From contig OU452227.1 of NCBI GenBank assembly GCA_911728455.2, positions 23,561,414-23,625,413 of the forward strand: 64,000 nucleotides of DNA, read 5' to 3'. Of the stretch, positions 1-12,000 are shown piece after piece. Both the position numbers and the translations under genes were made by a program. Numbering within the stretch: position 1 is the stretch's first letter; each line of letters starts with the position of its first letter. Origin of the DNA: Marthasterias glacialis (Eukaryota; Echinodermata; Asteroidea; Forcipulatida; Asteriidae). The notes beneath the pieces are model-generated. The model had not been told where the DNA came from, ran no database searches, and saw only the letters and a program-made list of their open reading frames with translations.

Positions 1-99
1 AATGACTGATTCTAGCAAGATATCCAATCAGTTTTTGTGAATGTGTATTGCCATTTTGGAGGTAAGGTTTGTGTGCATGAAGTCTGTGGCATGCTTAAA

Positions 100-505
100 T
101 GCATGAGGTGTGTACAGATATGGAACACTTTGGTACATTAATTGAAATCTGCTACCTGATGTTATAAGGCGTTCCCTCCCAACATAAACTTAATATGTAT
201 CTGTTCAATTAATTCAACTTTCGATGTTAATTAAGTACATTTCATTATTACATTATCGTTATTTACTCGTAACCATTTTAATTGTCTAATTGTTTTGTAT
301 CTTTGTTTTTTTGTTTCTTGTTCCTTTGTTCGGTGTGTCTGTTTTGTTCAGTCTTTTGTCTTAAATTTAAGGCTTTCCCAACACAAGCAATGCTTACCGG
401 GGTTTGCCTCCATTTCCCTAATTATTATTTTGTAATTACTTGTTTTAATATGCCTACGTTTGTTGTGAACCAGTGAAATGGAAATAAATGTCTTTGAATT
501 GAATA
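100..505 (+). repeat. Possible 3' tail of a non-LTR retroelement
   Basis: The intronic stretch before the first exon has a T-rich body and ends in aaataaatgtctttgaattgaatag. The ending resembles the simple-repeat tails of invertebrate LINEs. A related opposite-strand ending (attcaattcaactttattta) occurs near 13510. No reverse transcriptase sequence is visible, so this is a style-based call. Confidence 0.3.
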
Positions 506-531
506 GAACATTTTTTCTGTGTTAATTTTAG

Positions 532-3500
532 ATGTTTTGCCATGATGGTGAGTACAGCGCTTCAGCATCACTATTCTTCAACACACCAGAGGAGTCAGTC
601 AAGAGTTTATTCCACAGTGCTCCAGGTATGTATTCATTCACATTAATCATCCATGTAGGTCCTGTTCCAAACCCTGGCTTTGGGCTTGGGCACCGGCTGA
701 GGGTCCACCTGTTTGAAGTCCCTAAGCTCAAGCTAGAGCCAAAGCTGAAGGTTTCAAACAGTACCATAGTACAGCCAGCTTCAAATCTTAGGCTGTATCT
801 GAATGGCTTCGGCAGTGGCTACAGCCGGAACGCCGAGAGTTCATATTTTTCAATGTTGTCGTTGCAGCCAGCGGCCATAGCCGTAGCCGAAGTCGCTTGA
901 TTCGGACACCGCCTTATTTTGAGCCCAACCTGCAGGACTAATTTTCGGAACAGCGGGAGCAAAATTTGTTTTGACAATATCATTGTCACAATGAAACCAT
1001 GACTAAACCAAGTAAAGACAACAAACGTTCTCCTAAAATGCACCAGTATTTGTTTTCCTCTGTCGAGAAAATGTGGTTTTTGTTCACCGTGAATCGGTTG
1101 GACCCTCGGCTGTCAGCCATGGTCAATAATCAGCCATGGGTTGCTGGAATCTAGGACTGATCTACCATGCCAAGAAAAATGGAAAACAATTGTGGCAGCC
1201 TATCAATCTCTCATAATCCTTGTTTGTCCGACAAATGGAAAGGCTTGTGTGTATAATAATAATATAAAACATTTACATAAATGTAGCGCATAATGCCGGG
1301 GGCAACTGGTAAATATTTCTGTTATATCCACAAGTTATTCTCCCAAGCATGAGTTTAAAAAAGTATGAAAAATCTGTTCATGAGCCAAACAAGGTCATGT
1401 TTTAAAAACAGTCAATGACTGATTTGACATAAGACATGTCTTTTTGTAAACCCACAGGAACCATGGCAATGATAAAACTCATTCAATAGATACACCCGTC
1501 ATTTTGTTTTTAAAAGTAATTTTTTGCAAGGTATAACAAAATAATTATATGAAACTTCTTCCTCTTACATATAGGTACCTACGGCATAGATACTCTGGGT
1601 ATATTTTGCCTGTGCTATTTCCTGTTAGCGTGTTGGACATACGGGCTCAGCGTACCCAGTGGACTCTTCCTTCCATCATTGCTTGCTGGGGCAGCATGGG
1701 GAAGACTTGTAGGGACTGGTATGCACCACCTTTTCCCTCAAGCTGTAAGTAACCTTTGGCTTATCAAACCGTGACTTCACTTTATTTTGGTCTCAAATCA
1801 AGATTGTTAATAAGGACTGAATAGTATGCCAGCAATTCAAAAGGCATTCACATTTGTTTGGTGTCTTCATTGAGAACAATAGATCAGAAGTCCAATGTGT
1901 GACCCTTGACCCATGAATTGTCTTTTTATATTGTCTTAGCATGTTCACATCTTAGCATATAACATGCCTGTTTAATGTGTATGACCTATTTGACCCCCCT
2001 TCTTCCATTTTAACACTGTCTAAATTGTTTATATATCCATTTTTGTATTTTTTATTCTTCCTTTTTGATGGTTGTTTTACAGTATTGTTTGTTCATTCTG
2101 GGTGGTTGTTGGTCAAATAAATACTAATAAGAATGATAATTATTACTTCAGAATTAATAATAAACCTGTGATAGACCTCTATATTTAGGAGTGAAAAGGT
2201 AATGAGATTTGTCAAATTCTGTATCTTCAAAGGGTGACACGTTTCTCATTCTACTTTCTCTTTATTAACAAAACGTCCTGTGTTGTTGTCCTTTTTGTAG
2301 ACATTATCAACTCCTGGCATTTACGCATTTTTTGGAGCAGCAGCTCAACTTGGTAAGTTTTTTTTATTTTTATTATTATTCTTTATCAATTTCTTGTAAT
2401 GAGACCAAGGATGCCTCCAAACTGAACTGAATCACTTTAACTCTGAAACCTGTACATGTAGATCTCAATAGTGTCAGTCATGCACGTCACTGCAGTATAA
2501 CTTAAAACGCTTTACCAATAACCGAAGCTCAACCATGTTTCTACTTTCTAGTCAGTGTCGCCAAAACTTCCCCCCTCCTGATATATCACTTTTTCTCCAT
2601 TGTAGGTGGCATAGTGCGTATGACCATCAGTTTGACTGTGATCCTAATGGAAGCCACAGGTAACATTAACCTAGGCTTACCGTTGATGCTCATCATGGTG
2701 TTAGCGAAGTGGGTCGGTGATATATTTAATCATGGTCTATATGATATCCACATTGAGCTGCAAAGTGTACCTCTCTTGAATTGGGAACCTCCTGCTCTAT
2801 CAACGACCATCCGAGCAATGTGAGTACGGACATGTCTTAGAAATAGAACACGGAGAGTGTGAGCTGAAATTGTGGTCTGTGTCTGCTGTGGACACAGAGC
2901 ATCAATACCATGTGACATGCCTGTATGGCAAACTTAACCAGATCAACCAATGGGAAAGCTGAATTTGCCAAACAACTAAAATGGCAGCCCGCAGGAATTG
3001 CCTCAAAACAGATGTGTACTGATAACTACACAAGTATTATCCAAGTTCTACTTCAGGGTTCTATTCTCCAAGTTCTATTTCTATGAAAATAAATACATGA
3101 TAGGTGCATACTTATGAATGGTTACTAATTTATTTATTTAGGGCCTACTTGTTTTAATAAGGGTTTTTAGTATCATTTAGAACTATTACTAGTGGCTAAT
3201 GTTTTTAAATATGATATTGCTGTGTTTCTTAAGTCTGATATTTGTTCTGTTGTACTTGAGATCTGCAAAAGATTTCTATTGTATACTTGGATATGAATAC
3301 CAATAAACCAAATTCAATTTACTTTTCAAGAAACATTTTAAAATCTTTGTGGTTGGGCAAAGTGTTGCATCATGAAGTATAGTCTTTTCACAACACACTT
3401 GTTTGAAACTGGGTTTTTTAACACATTACATGACACATGGGATCTACAGCTTTATGTCCCATCTGAAGGATGAAGTAATTATGGTTCTTAAGTGTCTTGC

Positions 3501-6500
3501 TCAAGGACACTTGTGCCACAACCGAGATCTGAACCAACTGAAAACACCAGGGCTTGAGCCGGGAGCACTAGACCACTCGGCCACAACATTCATGGACGTG
3601 GAGTGTGTACTCAGCACAACAAGCACAGGCATTGTTACAGTCATGAAGCTACCAAGAACCTCATTGTGTCATACTTTTGTGTTTAATTCACAGGGAAGTC
3701 ATGGCACATCCAGTGACTACATTCAATATAATAGAACGTGTCGGTCGAATCCTAGAAGTTTTAAAAGACACCAAATCTAACCACAATGGCTTCCCAGTGG
3801 TTGACCCATACGTTCCTGTAAGTTCATGCTTCTTGCTCTTATATATTGCCTTATATCATGCACCCCACATTTTATGTTGTTTCATGACAATAATCTCCCA
3901 TTTCAGTGCTTTGATCTGAGAATTTTTAAGACAAATAATTTAAGCCTCAGTTACGTTTTTGATACAGAAGACTGTTTATTCCTCTTTGCTGTCCAGGGAT
4001 GGTGCCTTGCTATTAGGGAAGACTACATTCTTCCTGATACTCTAGTTTTGAGAAACACATAATGTTAAAGGTTTTCACTTTCCGATCCAGTGCAACAGCC
4101 ATTTACAGGAAGTGTTAGCATTTTGTCTTTAGGGCTTCAGAGGTATACTCATGATTAAATTCAGCTCAATCCCGTCCTGCCCCTTCCCTCTCCTCTGGTT
4201 ACCCTGCTGTAACTTGCTCACATAGGTACATTGACCAGCATTCAAACCCAAATTCTGATGACTCACTCAGTAACCATAGCTTAAGTGAGTCTGGTGTGCT
4301 GGTCAGCTCATTCTAGACTTACCTCTTGGATAAACACATATTTGGATTCTTTCGAACACTTTGTTTTACCCGATTTGATATCATCACTTTTAGCCTACTG
4401 TAAGAATTGTGTAATTTCAATCAAGCGTGATCATTCATTACAGAGTTAGTAAAACTAAAGACATACCTCTTTAACTGTAACTTACATTTGATTGAGTTCA
4501 ATTCCATTTTTATTATAATGGATCGATCCATTAAGCCCCGCCCCCTTGCGTGTTGACCAATCACAGCCTTGGCTACGCCACCGAAAGTCTGATAAAAGTC
4601 CAACACTATAAAATCCTATTGGAAATTGTAAGCATGAGTGTGCGTACTTACAGCGAGCAGTTTCATGTGGTGCAGTGTGGCATTGAAGAGATGCACATTG
4701 TGCTGCCCACGTGTACAGCAGGTGGCATAGCCAATGCTGTGATTAGTCAATATGTTTAAGGGGCGGGGCTTAATGGATCGATCTATTGATTTCATTTGAT
4801 TTGTACTGGATGGTTGTTTTCAATCTTGATGTCATTACTTGAATATATCTGCTGCATTGTGTTATTGTGTACATTGTGTTGTATTATTTATTGTGTTGTT
4901 TCTATTTATCACTGTTTGTCTCTCTACTGCTTGGCTTGTTATTGTTTGCATTCTTGTTTTTCTTTGTCTCCGCACCTTGAGCGCCCAGCAGGATGGATAT
5001 GTGCGGGCTATAAATCTTTATTATTATTATTATTGCATCTACATGTAGGTGATATGCAGGCATCTCCATCTCTTGTTGGGAATGGCTGTGCTATTTGCTT
5101 TCTGGGGCTTTTGTTGATTTTATATTTGCTATACTTCTTTATTATTATAGTTAGATTATTATAGATTAGATGTAAGTTATCATTCTTATGTGAAGCATCT
5201 GATCTGTATTACTATTTATGTGTAAATGATAGTTCTATTTAACCCTTTAGACTAATTTGTTTTTAAATGTTATAATTAAGGTATTTGGTTATTTTAAATT
5301 GTAAAGTGCTTCATAGGAAACTGATTTATAATGCGCTATATGAATACCGTTTTTGTTTTCAGGATAGCATGACATTCGGTGTGTTCAGAGGTACAATACT
5401 GAGGTCACAACTCATTGTCCTTCTAAAAAATAAAGTAAGTATTCGTTCTTTCTACCCCTCCCTGGACTGATCACACGTTGCTCTGGCCGTTTTGATTTAC
5501 ATACTGTCAGTGTATTGCTGTTTAATTACCTGCATATGATCTAATATGATCACAGCTTGCCATGGCCATTTTGATTTACTTCTTTAACTCTGGAATTTCT
5601 GCACGCGTATGGATGGAATTGTTTTTGTTTGTCATTTGATACTGTACAAATTAAAGCCATAAATGGCTTTGCCGTCCATTGGAGTTGTGCATGTGTGAAA
5701 GAGTGAAAGAGTTAAATACTGTCAATGTGTTGCTTTAATTACTTATGATATAATGATCACAACTTGCTCTGGCCATTTTGATTTACAAACTGTCAATGTG
5801 TTCATTCTGTAGTCAGGTCGTCACATTATATTGTAGGTCTGCCCATCCTGTCCCTCAGTTAATTCAATATTTGGCTTATCTTTGTGATCCTAGATTCACT
5901 CTATTCTGTAGTCACATTATTCTGTCCATCCAATATTCCAGTCATTCTGCAACCTGTATGATCCCAGAGACACTCTACTATGTAATCATGTTGTTTTCTT
6001 GACAGCTGTGTTTACTCTGTTTTCAGGCAATCCGTGTATGGCCAAACCTTTATGACTGAGTCACATTATTCTGTAACAATTTTGTTTTAATGACAGCTCT
6101 GTTTATGCTGTTTTCAGGCATTCAGTGTATGGCCATCTTGTATGATACTGGAGTCACATTATTCTGTAACCACATTGCTCTGTTTATTCTGTTTGCAGGC
6201 GTTCAGTGTATGGCCAGACCTGTATGATTTTAGAGTCTCATTATTCTGTAACTACATTGCTCTGTTCATTCTGTTTGCAGGCGTTCAGTGTATGGCCAGA
6301 CTTGTATGATCCTAGGGTCACATTATTCTGTAACCACATTGCTCTGTTCATTCTGTTTCCAGGCATCCTGTATGATCCTAGGGTCACATTATTCTGTAAC
6401 CACATTGCTCTGTTCATTCTGTTTCCAGGCATCCTGTGTGATCCTAGGGTCACATTATTCTGTAACCACATTGCTCTGTTCATTCTGTTTCCAGGCGTTC

Positions 6501-7847
6501 AGCGTATGGCCAAACCTGTATGATCCTAGAGTCAGTTTGGAGTTAGAGGAGTTTCGAGATGATTATCCCCGGTATCCAGACATCAGCCAAGTGGATATAA
6601 CAGAGTTAGAGAAAGACTGTATGATAGACCTGAGGCAGTTCATGAACCCCTCACCTTACGCTGTATCCAAGGTAAACACTTGATCTGAACTGGTTGTTTA
6701 TTTGGCATTGGCTGTGACTATGGGTTCCATGGATCTGTTAAGATAGAGACCTAGGTCTAATGTCACGGCGCTATGTACCACGGAATTCTGCATTTACAAC
6801 CGTAGAGTCCTGCGCTTAACGGGGTTGCTTAAGCAGTACCATGATCCTTCACACCATACTACACCTGACTTCGGAACCCTCTCCCTGAGACTATCATGGG
6901 GATCAAAAGGCCTGAAAAACTCAGGCAGTCTGTGACTAGACACCTTTTGGGTTCGGCGTTGGCTTCATTTTGAGTCTCACCTCGACTATCTTTTGAATAG
7001 ACATTTTAAAACGGATCAAACTGAGGATGAAAAATACTATTTGTGTTTCACCCTTCACCGATGTGTGACAAGCACTGTATACTTTTCCCCGATTCCTGCC
7101 AAAAAATGTCCACAGGTATATAACTTGGGTGGGATTTGAATCCACAAGCCCCTGACATGCATCTTTATATATTTTGTTGACATCTGGCAATGTTTTTTCT
7201 TTTGAACTCTAGGAAGCCTCCCTTCCCAGGATTTTCCGTCTTTTTAGAGCGTTAGGTCTCCGTCATTTAGTTGTTATTGATGACGCTAATCGGGTAAGTA
7301 CACCTTTCCAGTTTGGCTTTGAAGAACGGAGCACATTTATGAACTGGTAATCAGTCTTGTACGGAAGTCATCAATCCTTGAGTCTTGAGTGTCGATTTCC
7401 CAGGACATGGTACCATGGAGTGGGTCAAAGATGCTGGCTGAAGCCAGGCAGTATGATGTTGGAATCACAGTATTACCTGAGGAAGGTTTAATTATTGATG
7501 GGTTTTGGGCGCTTGATGGAATTAAGTTCAATGGGAGACTTTTGAGGATGCTAGATGGCAGCAGACTTACCAGGTATATCCAATGTTCTTGGAAATTTGA
7601 GCATGCTCATAACTACGTAAATAATGAAAAGATACCTGGTAAGTCTGCTGCCACCTTTTGTTCTAAGTCTCCCATTAAGAGATTATATACATGTTGTCAA
7701 CACAAACCTGCACCTCATTGGCGCAAATTCTTATTATTTTTTTCACAGGTGATCGGCATTGTGACGCGTAAAGATCTTGCAAGATACAGATTCTGGTCAA
7801 AGAGAGGTAAAATTGGAATTGAGGAACTGAATATATCCTACAATTAA
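532..7847 (+). CDS. CLCN7: CLC-7 type H+/Cl- exchange transporter, 3' part (spliced)
   Basis: This is the C-terminal 360 residues of a lysosomal chloride/proton antiporter. Exons are 532-625, 1575-1744, 2301-2352, 2606-2819, 3694-3817, 5363-5434, 6495-6671, 7213-7293 and 7749-7847 (stop TAA). All have GT/AG borders and together they give 1083 coding bases in one frame. Exon 1 carries [14 protein letters not shown]. Exon 2 carries [21 protein letters not shown] with the anion-filter GLFLP element. Exon 4 reads [18 protein letters not shown], the last membrane helices. Exon 5 onwards holds the two cytoplasmic CBS domains ([36 protein letters not shown]). The order matches vertebrate CLC-7 closely, and more closely than I would expect for CLC-6. 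Earlier exons, including the gating-glutamate region, lie before the window. In vertebrates CLC-7 works with the OSTM1 subunit in lysosomes and osteoclasts; that role here is inferred. The introns carry a SINE, foldbacks and the acceptor array. Confidence 0.93.
787..913. mobile_element. Short foldback element with GGCTAC/GTAGCC ends, copy 1
   Basis: The left part (ctgaatggcttcggcagtgg) and the right part (gtagccgaagtcgcttgatt) are imperfect inverted repeats. A related element lies at 62948-63090, with aatccgaattagtggctacg against cgtagctgccaatttggat. Both sit in introns and encode nothing. The small size and inverted ends suggest a MITE-like non-autonomous DNA transposon. Confidence 0.45.
3395..3592 (-). 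mobile_element. tRNA-derived SINE in CLCN7 intron (minus strand)
   Basis: Read on the minus strand it starts gttgtggccgagtggtctag, a tRNA-like A box. It continues through gtgtccttgagcaagacact, shared with the SINEs at 19688 and 57473, to a core cagatgggacataaagctg that is shared with the copy at 63625. It is not a tRNA gene: the B-box region is degraded and a long unrelated body follows. Confidence 0.65.
4520..4783. mobile_element. 264-bp foldback with about 47-bp terminal inverted repeats
   Basis: The left end (ggatcgatccattaagcccc, continuing to aatcacagc) and the right end (gctgtgatt to ttaatggatcgatc) are inverted copies over about 47 bases with a few mismatches. The element lies in a CLCN7 intron and has no coding capacity. 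The GC-rich arms contrast with the AT-rich intron. This is a MITE-like structure of unassigned family. Confidence 0.65.
4800..5045 (+). repeat. Probable LINE 3' end with TTA microsatellite tail
   Basis: A T-rich low-complexity stretch passes into gcgggctataaatctttatt and then a run of TTA units (about 5019-5032). This resembles the 3' ends of CR1/L2-like retroelements in marine invertebrates. The overlapping hydrophobic reading frame is a product of the T-rich composition. Confidence 0.4.
6018..6494 (+). repeat. Tandem array of duplicated splice acceptors before CLCN7 exon 7
   Basis: The sequence around the 3' splice site of the exon at 6495-6671 is repeated in tandem. AG dinucleotides in an equivalent context end at 6026, 6117, 6198, 6280, 6362, 6428 and 6494, so spacings are 91, 81, 82, 82, 66 and 66 bases. 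Each unit has a pyrimidine tract (ctgtttccag or ctgtttgcag), the exon-like start gcgttcagtgtatggcc, then tgtatgatcc and cattattctgtaac. The 66-base units differ from the 82-base ones by loss of 16 bases just after the acceptor. A degenerate outer copy can be followed back to about 5810. The copy at 6494 is taken as the true acceptor because only it runs straight into the conserved exon. Confidence 0.85.
7530..7676. mobile_element. 147-bp foldback, family with ggcagcagacttacc arms, copy 1
   Basis: It begins aatgggagacttttgagga then ggcagcagacttaccaggta, and ends with the inverted complement tacctggtaagtctgctgcc then agtctcccatt. It lies in the last CLCN7 intron. A second copy of nearly equal size is at 58553-58700 in an FLII intron. 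The two share the arms, while their centres differ more. This fits a MITE dispersed across the genome. Confidence 0.75.
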
Positions 7848-7964
7848 TCTTCCATAAAGGCTCGAAATCACCAAGGGTTTACATGTAGATAAGTCTTATT
7901 TAATAATGCGCAGTTGTATACCTCTTTTTGAGTTGGTATATCAAAGCCCTTATTTTTACGTTTG

Positions 7965-8165
7965 AATTATGAGACCTATTTATATAGCACCTTGTGAGGG
8001 TTTACAAGGTGATGCGGCCCAATCCGCAGCCAGAAACACTGGGGCAAACTCCTTTCTTAACGATAAGTGTACTAGTTTTGTTTACGTGCATTACAGACCA
8101 CACGGCTTCACATCCCATTTGAAGGATTAAGCAGTAATTGCTTAAGGGCGCTTCAGATTATTTGT
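7965..8165. repeat. Dispersed repeat 'tagcaccttgtgagggtttac', copy 1
   Basis: The sequence tatagcaccttgtgagggtt, then gatgcggcccaatccgcagcc and cactggggcaaactcctttc, is repeated with variation at about 14916-15110 (tgtagcaccttgtgatggtt). A piece like the SINE core (cacatcccatttgaagga) follows. It probably belongs to a SINE family of the host. It lies just downstream of the CLCN7 stop codon and could be in its 3' UTR. Confidence 0.5.
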
Positions 8166-8915
8166 AACATTTGGTGAAATTAGCCCATGTCAAAAGTAAC
8201 TTGCCATTGAATGAACCCATCTAAAGGGAAGCCTGGCATTTGACAATGATGTTGTCTTTGTGTAAAAATATAACAAACTGCTGAAATATATTTTTTAAGT
8301 TTGTCATCTTCAAGCTTTAATGAATACACAACACACCTTGAAAATGTTGTATTCTTATCAAGAAGTTCAAGGTGTACAATTAGATGTGAATGACTGCTCA
8401 GCATGTACTAAAGTACAAATATTGCCTGTTTATGCTACATGTGTAACAGTTCAAACTCCACCACAGCCATGTTTGTTTATTAATCTAGATTGACAATCAC
8501 ACATGCTACCAAAGCTTTACACCAAAATTGAAAACAGAGTTTATGTTAATTGAAAACCAGAAAGTATCAATTTTTGTATTTTTTATCCTGTACAATGCTA
8601 TTTTATCCAGTGATCATTGAAATTTTATAAAGTGAAGTGTGTTGGGATGTAATCTGTACGTGAGTAGAAGTGAAGTGTGCTGGTACTCACTGAATATCCC
8701 ACAGTCGAGTTTCAGATTCGGAAGAATGTGGAGACTTGCAAAATGTGTTTCCTTTTGCCATGTTGGACATGTTTTATATTTCTCTGTTCCTTGGATGCAT
8801 ATAAATATTACAAATGGATTGGTCTGACATGAGAAACCCTTTTGCACTGACGTCATTCCACTGCCATCTTAGAGATAAATACAATGATGAAATGGTGGAA
8901 GCACAAAGATCATAC

Positions 8916-9059
8916 ATGTCAGGCCTATTGTTACACAGCCCCGGTCTTGGCCTTGGTGCCCTTTCAAAGCTTTCTCTATTAAGGTTTCCCGATGAAAGTG
9001 CCCTTTGGCAAAATGAAAATGGCCTTGCCCTCTCAAAGATGAGCTTCCAGGCCTGACAT
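8916..9059. mobile_element. Foldback 'atgtcaggcct', copy 1
   Basis: The ends atgtcaggcct and aggcctgacat are inverted repeats. The interior alternates phrases such as ttggccttggtgccctttc and aatggccttgccctctc. Related sequence occurs at about 29626-29783, 30878-31000, 31245-31322 and 60571-60735, always with ggcctg-type ends. It is non-coding and probably a non-autonomous element. Confidence 0.5.
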
Positions 9060-12000
9060 ATATGTATACGCGGTGTGCAAGATGGAAAAAAAAAAAAAAA
9101 GAGCAGCCTTCTTTTAACCTCTATGGAGAGGGCCCCCTAGTCTGGTGATATTATATTCATAAAATCTCTCGTATGTCCATCCAGTCACAGCCTCTTATGT
9201 GTGCCTGTGTTTAAAGCAGCTTTGTCTCTATTTTTAAGCAATTTATTATCTATCTGTTAGTATGACCTGCCTTTTATTGATCTGCCTTTTAAACTATTTA
9301 TATTCCAATGTGTTCTCTACTTTATCTTAAAGCTATTTTACTCCACTTGGTGTACTACTGGTAGTTTACTTCTTAAACAGCACATATACTGGCCATAAAG
9401 CATAGAGATATATTTATTAAGGATGAACTGGACAAGTTAAAATGCTATAAATCTCTTTTACTGTACATTGTTTATATTTGAATTCTCATAATCAGACATG
9501 CAGTTTGGAATTACCCGCCAAAAATGAGGAAACTACCCTGCGCACGAACGTTTGTAGTGTTTTTCAGTCTTGTTGTGCAGTTTTCCATGGCACAAAGCTC
9601 AAGAGCAACTGATGAAATCAGCTGATCCGCTGAGAAGTTACATGCCTTCATATAAGATCTTGCTTGCAAGTCTCGCGCATTATCAAGCATATTGGGGGAC
9701 CTTGGGTTTTGACGTACAATCCTTCTACATATATGTGTGAAGGAAACAAAATCACAAAATGGGGCTCATTGTTCCAATTACTACAAGCAAGACTTTTTTT
9801 GTTTATGTCCGTCGCCCATCACAAGGCACAAGGCCACTCTAGGTGAGGGCTACAAGGACAAGGGAAAGAAAGCAGAAGAAATTAGGGCAGAAGAAAACTG
9901 TTTACATTCTGCTTAAATTGAGAAAGATTATATCCCACAGGGAAACAGGATACAGGCAAAGCACAGTCTATAGGATAAGTCACAGAAACTCATTTCACAA
10001 AGTTTAATTCACAAGCAAGAAGTGACTCAGCAAACATTCAGCAAAGAATTTTGCCCAAAGAATCATACATGCTCCCTATTGACCCTTTGCACGCGCGTCA
10101 CACGCGGCAACTCTGCCACGCTTACCATTTTGGAAGTCAACAAGGTATACGTGTAAACGCTGCGTCGCCTAAAACACAAACCACAGTGTATGACACGCGG
10201 AGACATTAACTTCCAAAATGGTGCAACCGAGATTATTGTGATGATGACTTCAGGTGAATTGGGTCAATGGGAACTGCTTCGAAGGAGATGTAGGGTAGTA
10301 TCTGCCAGTGATGTTTTTAAATCTTCGAGCAATTTTAAACAAGTTCAACAGCTCTCAATGCTTAATACAAAAAATTAACTATTAACATTTGCAATATTTA
10401 ATGTAGATATTTCTTTATTCGTGTAATTTATGGATGATTTTACAGACTTGATTTTAACAAAGGTTTTAAATACTTATGGTAGTTGAAACAGATTTTAGGA
10501 ATACTTAATATTTTAACTTTCAAATCCAAAGATGAAAAGTATATCTAGTTTGGTTTTGCTTGTTTTGGGGGGTGTTGGGGTGTTTGATGTTGGGGATGTT
10601 TGTACATACATCACGCCACTTTTGAGGTCTCGACTACAACAGAACAGTAAAGTACCCTGCATGCTGGAATTTGAGGATGTGTGTTTGTGTGTGTGTTAGG
10701 GGAGTGGAATGTTTGTATGTGGTTGTTAGTTGGTATTTATGTAAATGGTTTGTTTTCTTTGTTTAAATCTTCTCTGCAAAGAAGAGCCTATTGAGGTCAC
10801 ACATGTTTTTTTGTTTTTTGTTTTTTTATCAAACATGTACTCAAAGCCTAAATTGAAACAATTGAGGTTGTCAATGGTTTCTTGTGTTTTTATGAACTTC
10901 AATATCAAAAGATGTGTAAGGAAGCCAAACTTAAGGCCCCCTTGTAGATACACCAAATCCCAATCCATTGCACCATTAAGTACAAGAGGCTAACTGCGCC
11001 TCAAAAGAGTTCACTTTATATTGACTAATCTCTGAAACAAGCTGTATGAAATCCTAAGGTTTTTAATATGTTGCTTTGTTATTTAAATATGATACATTTT
11101 TATACCAGTGACTTTAAATATATTTCCGGTTACTTTTAGTAATGTTATGGTGTTTTGGGGATTTCAGAAGTTTAGTCTCAGTACATTGGGCTTTTCAAAA
11201 CAACTCAATTATACACAGAGATTATTCCCAAGCTCTGCAATTCTAGATTTGATTTTTTTTTATTGAGTGCATACTGTTTTTAGTGAATATTGATGATTTT
11301 GTTGGGTACAGGAGGTTGTGAATGCATCAATTTGACATCACCCTGTATATCTCGGAGATCTTGTAGTTTTGTAGATTCAAACTATATGCCACCAAGTGAA
11401 TCCATCAGTGGGGATTTTTGAGCCTCCCTCTTGAGGGAAATCTATTGCAGCAATTTATAATTTTAAAGTATTTTTAAGATGTATGTATAATTTTGTTTAA
11501 AACATCAAGCTCTAATTGAAATTGTATGATTATGATTAAGATATTTTGCAATTAAAAAAAACCTTTAATTTGCGTATTTTATGAGTTGCTCATAATTATC
11601 TTCCATAAATACCCTCCACCCCCTTCCCTTCTGACACAGTTGAGTGAGCACACATATTGAATTGGACCTTGTTCCAGTTTCAAACCTTGGCTTAAGTATT
11701 GCAGATTTGCAGTTTGAAGCTAAGAACGCCTTTGTGGCTCTTCGTGAAAACAGTGACAAAACATGATCACCAAACTTGACAAACATTTCACAGAATAGTT
11801 GTATGGTGTGTTTAGTGAAAACTAGCAGATCAGAATGAATCAACTCTTCCATAAACCAGTGATGTACTTTCCCTTTAAATTTGCCTTGATTTTAATGAAG
11901 TTTTCACCATCTCATAGATTTGTGTCACTCCATGTGTTTGCAGCGTGTCTCATTTTGAGACTTCAAACTGACACGTGTATTACAAACATTAAGTAGGTCA

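Noticed and set aside
4796-5164. Hydrophobic 122-codon open frame resembling a membrane protein
   Set aside because: It lies in a T-rich retroelement-like tail inside a CLCN7 intron. The Leu/Cys/Tyr richness comes from TTA and TGT runs, and no family resemblance is seen.
6206-6523. Open frames on both strands across the acceptor array
   Set aside because: They repeat with the array units and have no independent start or family. Only the in-frame continuation into the exon at 6495 matters, and it is described under CLCN7.
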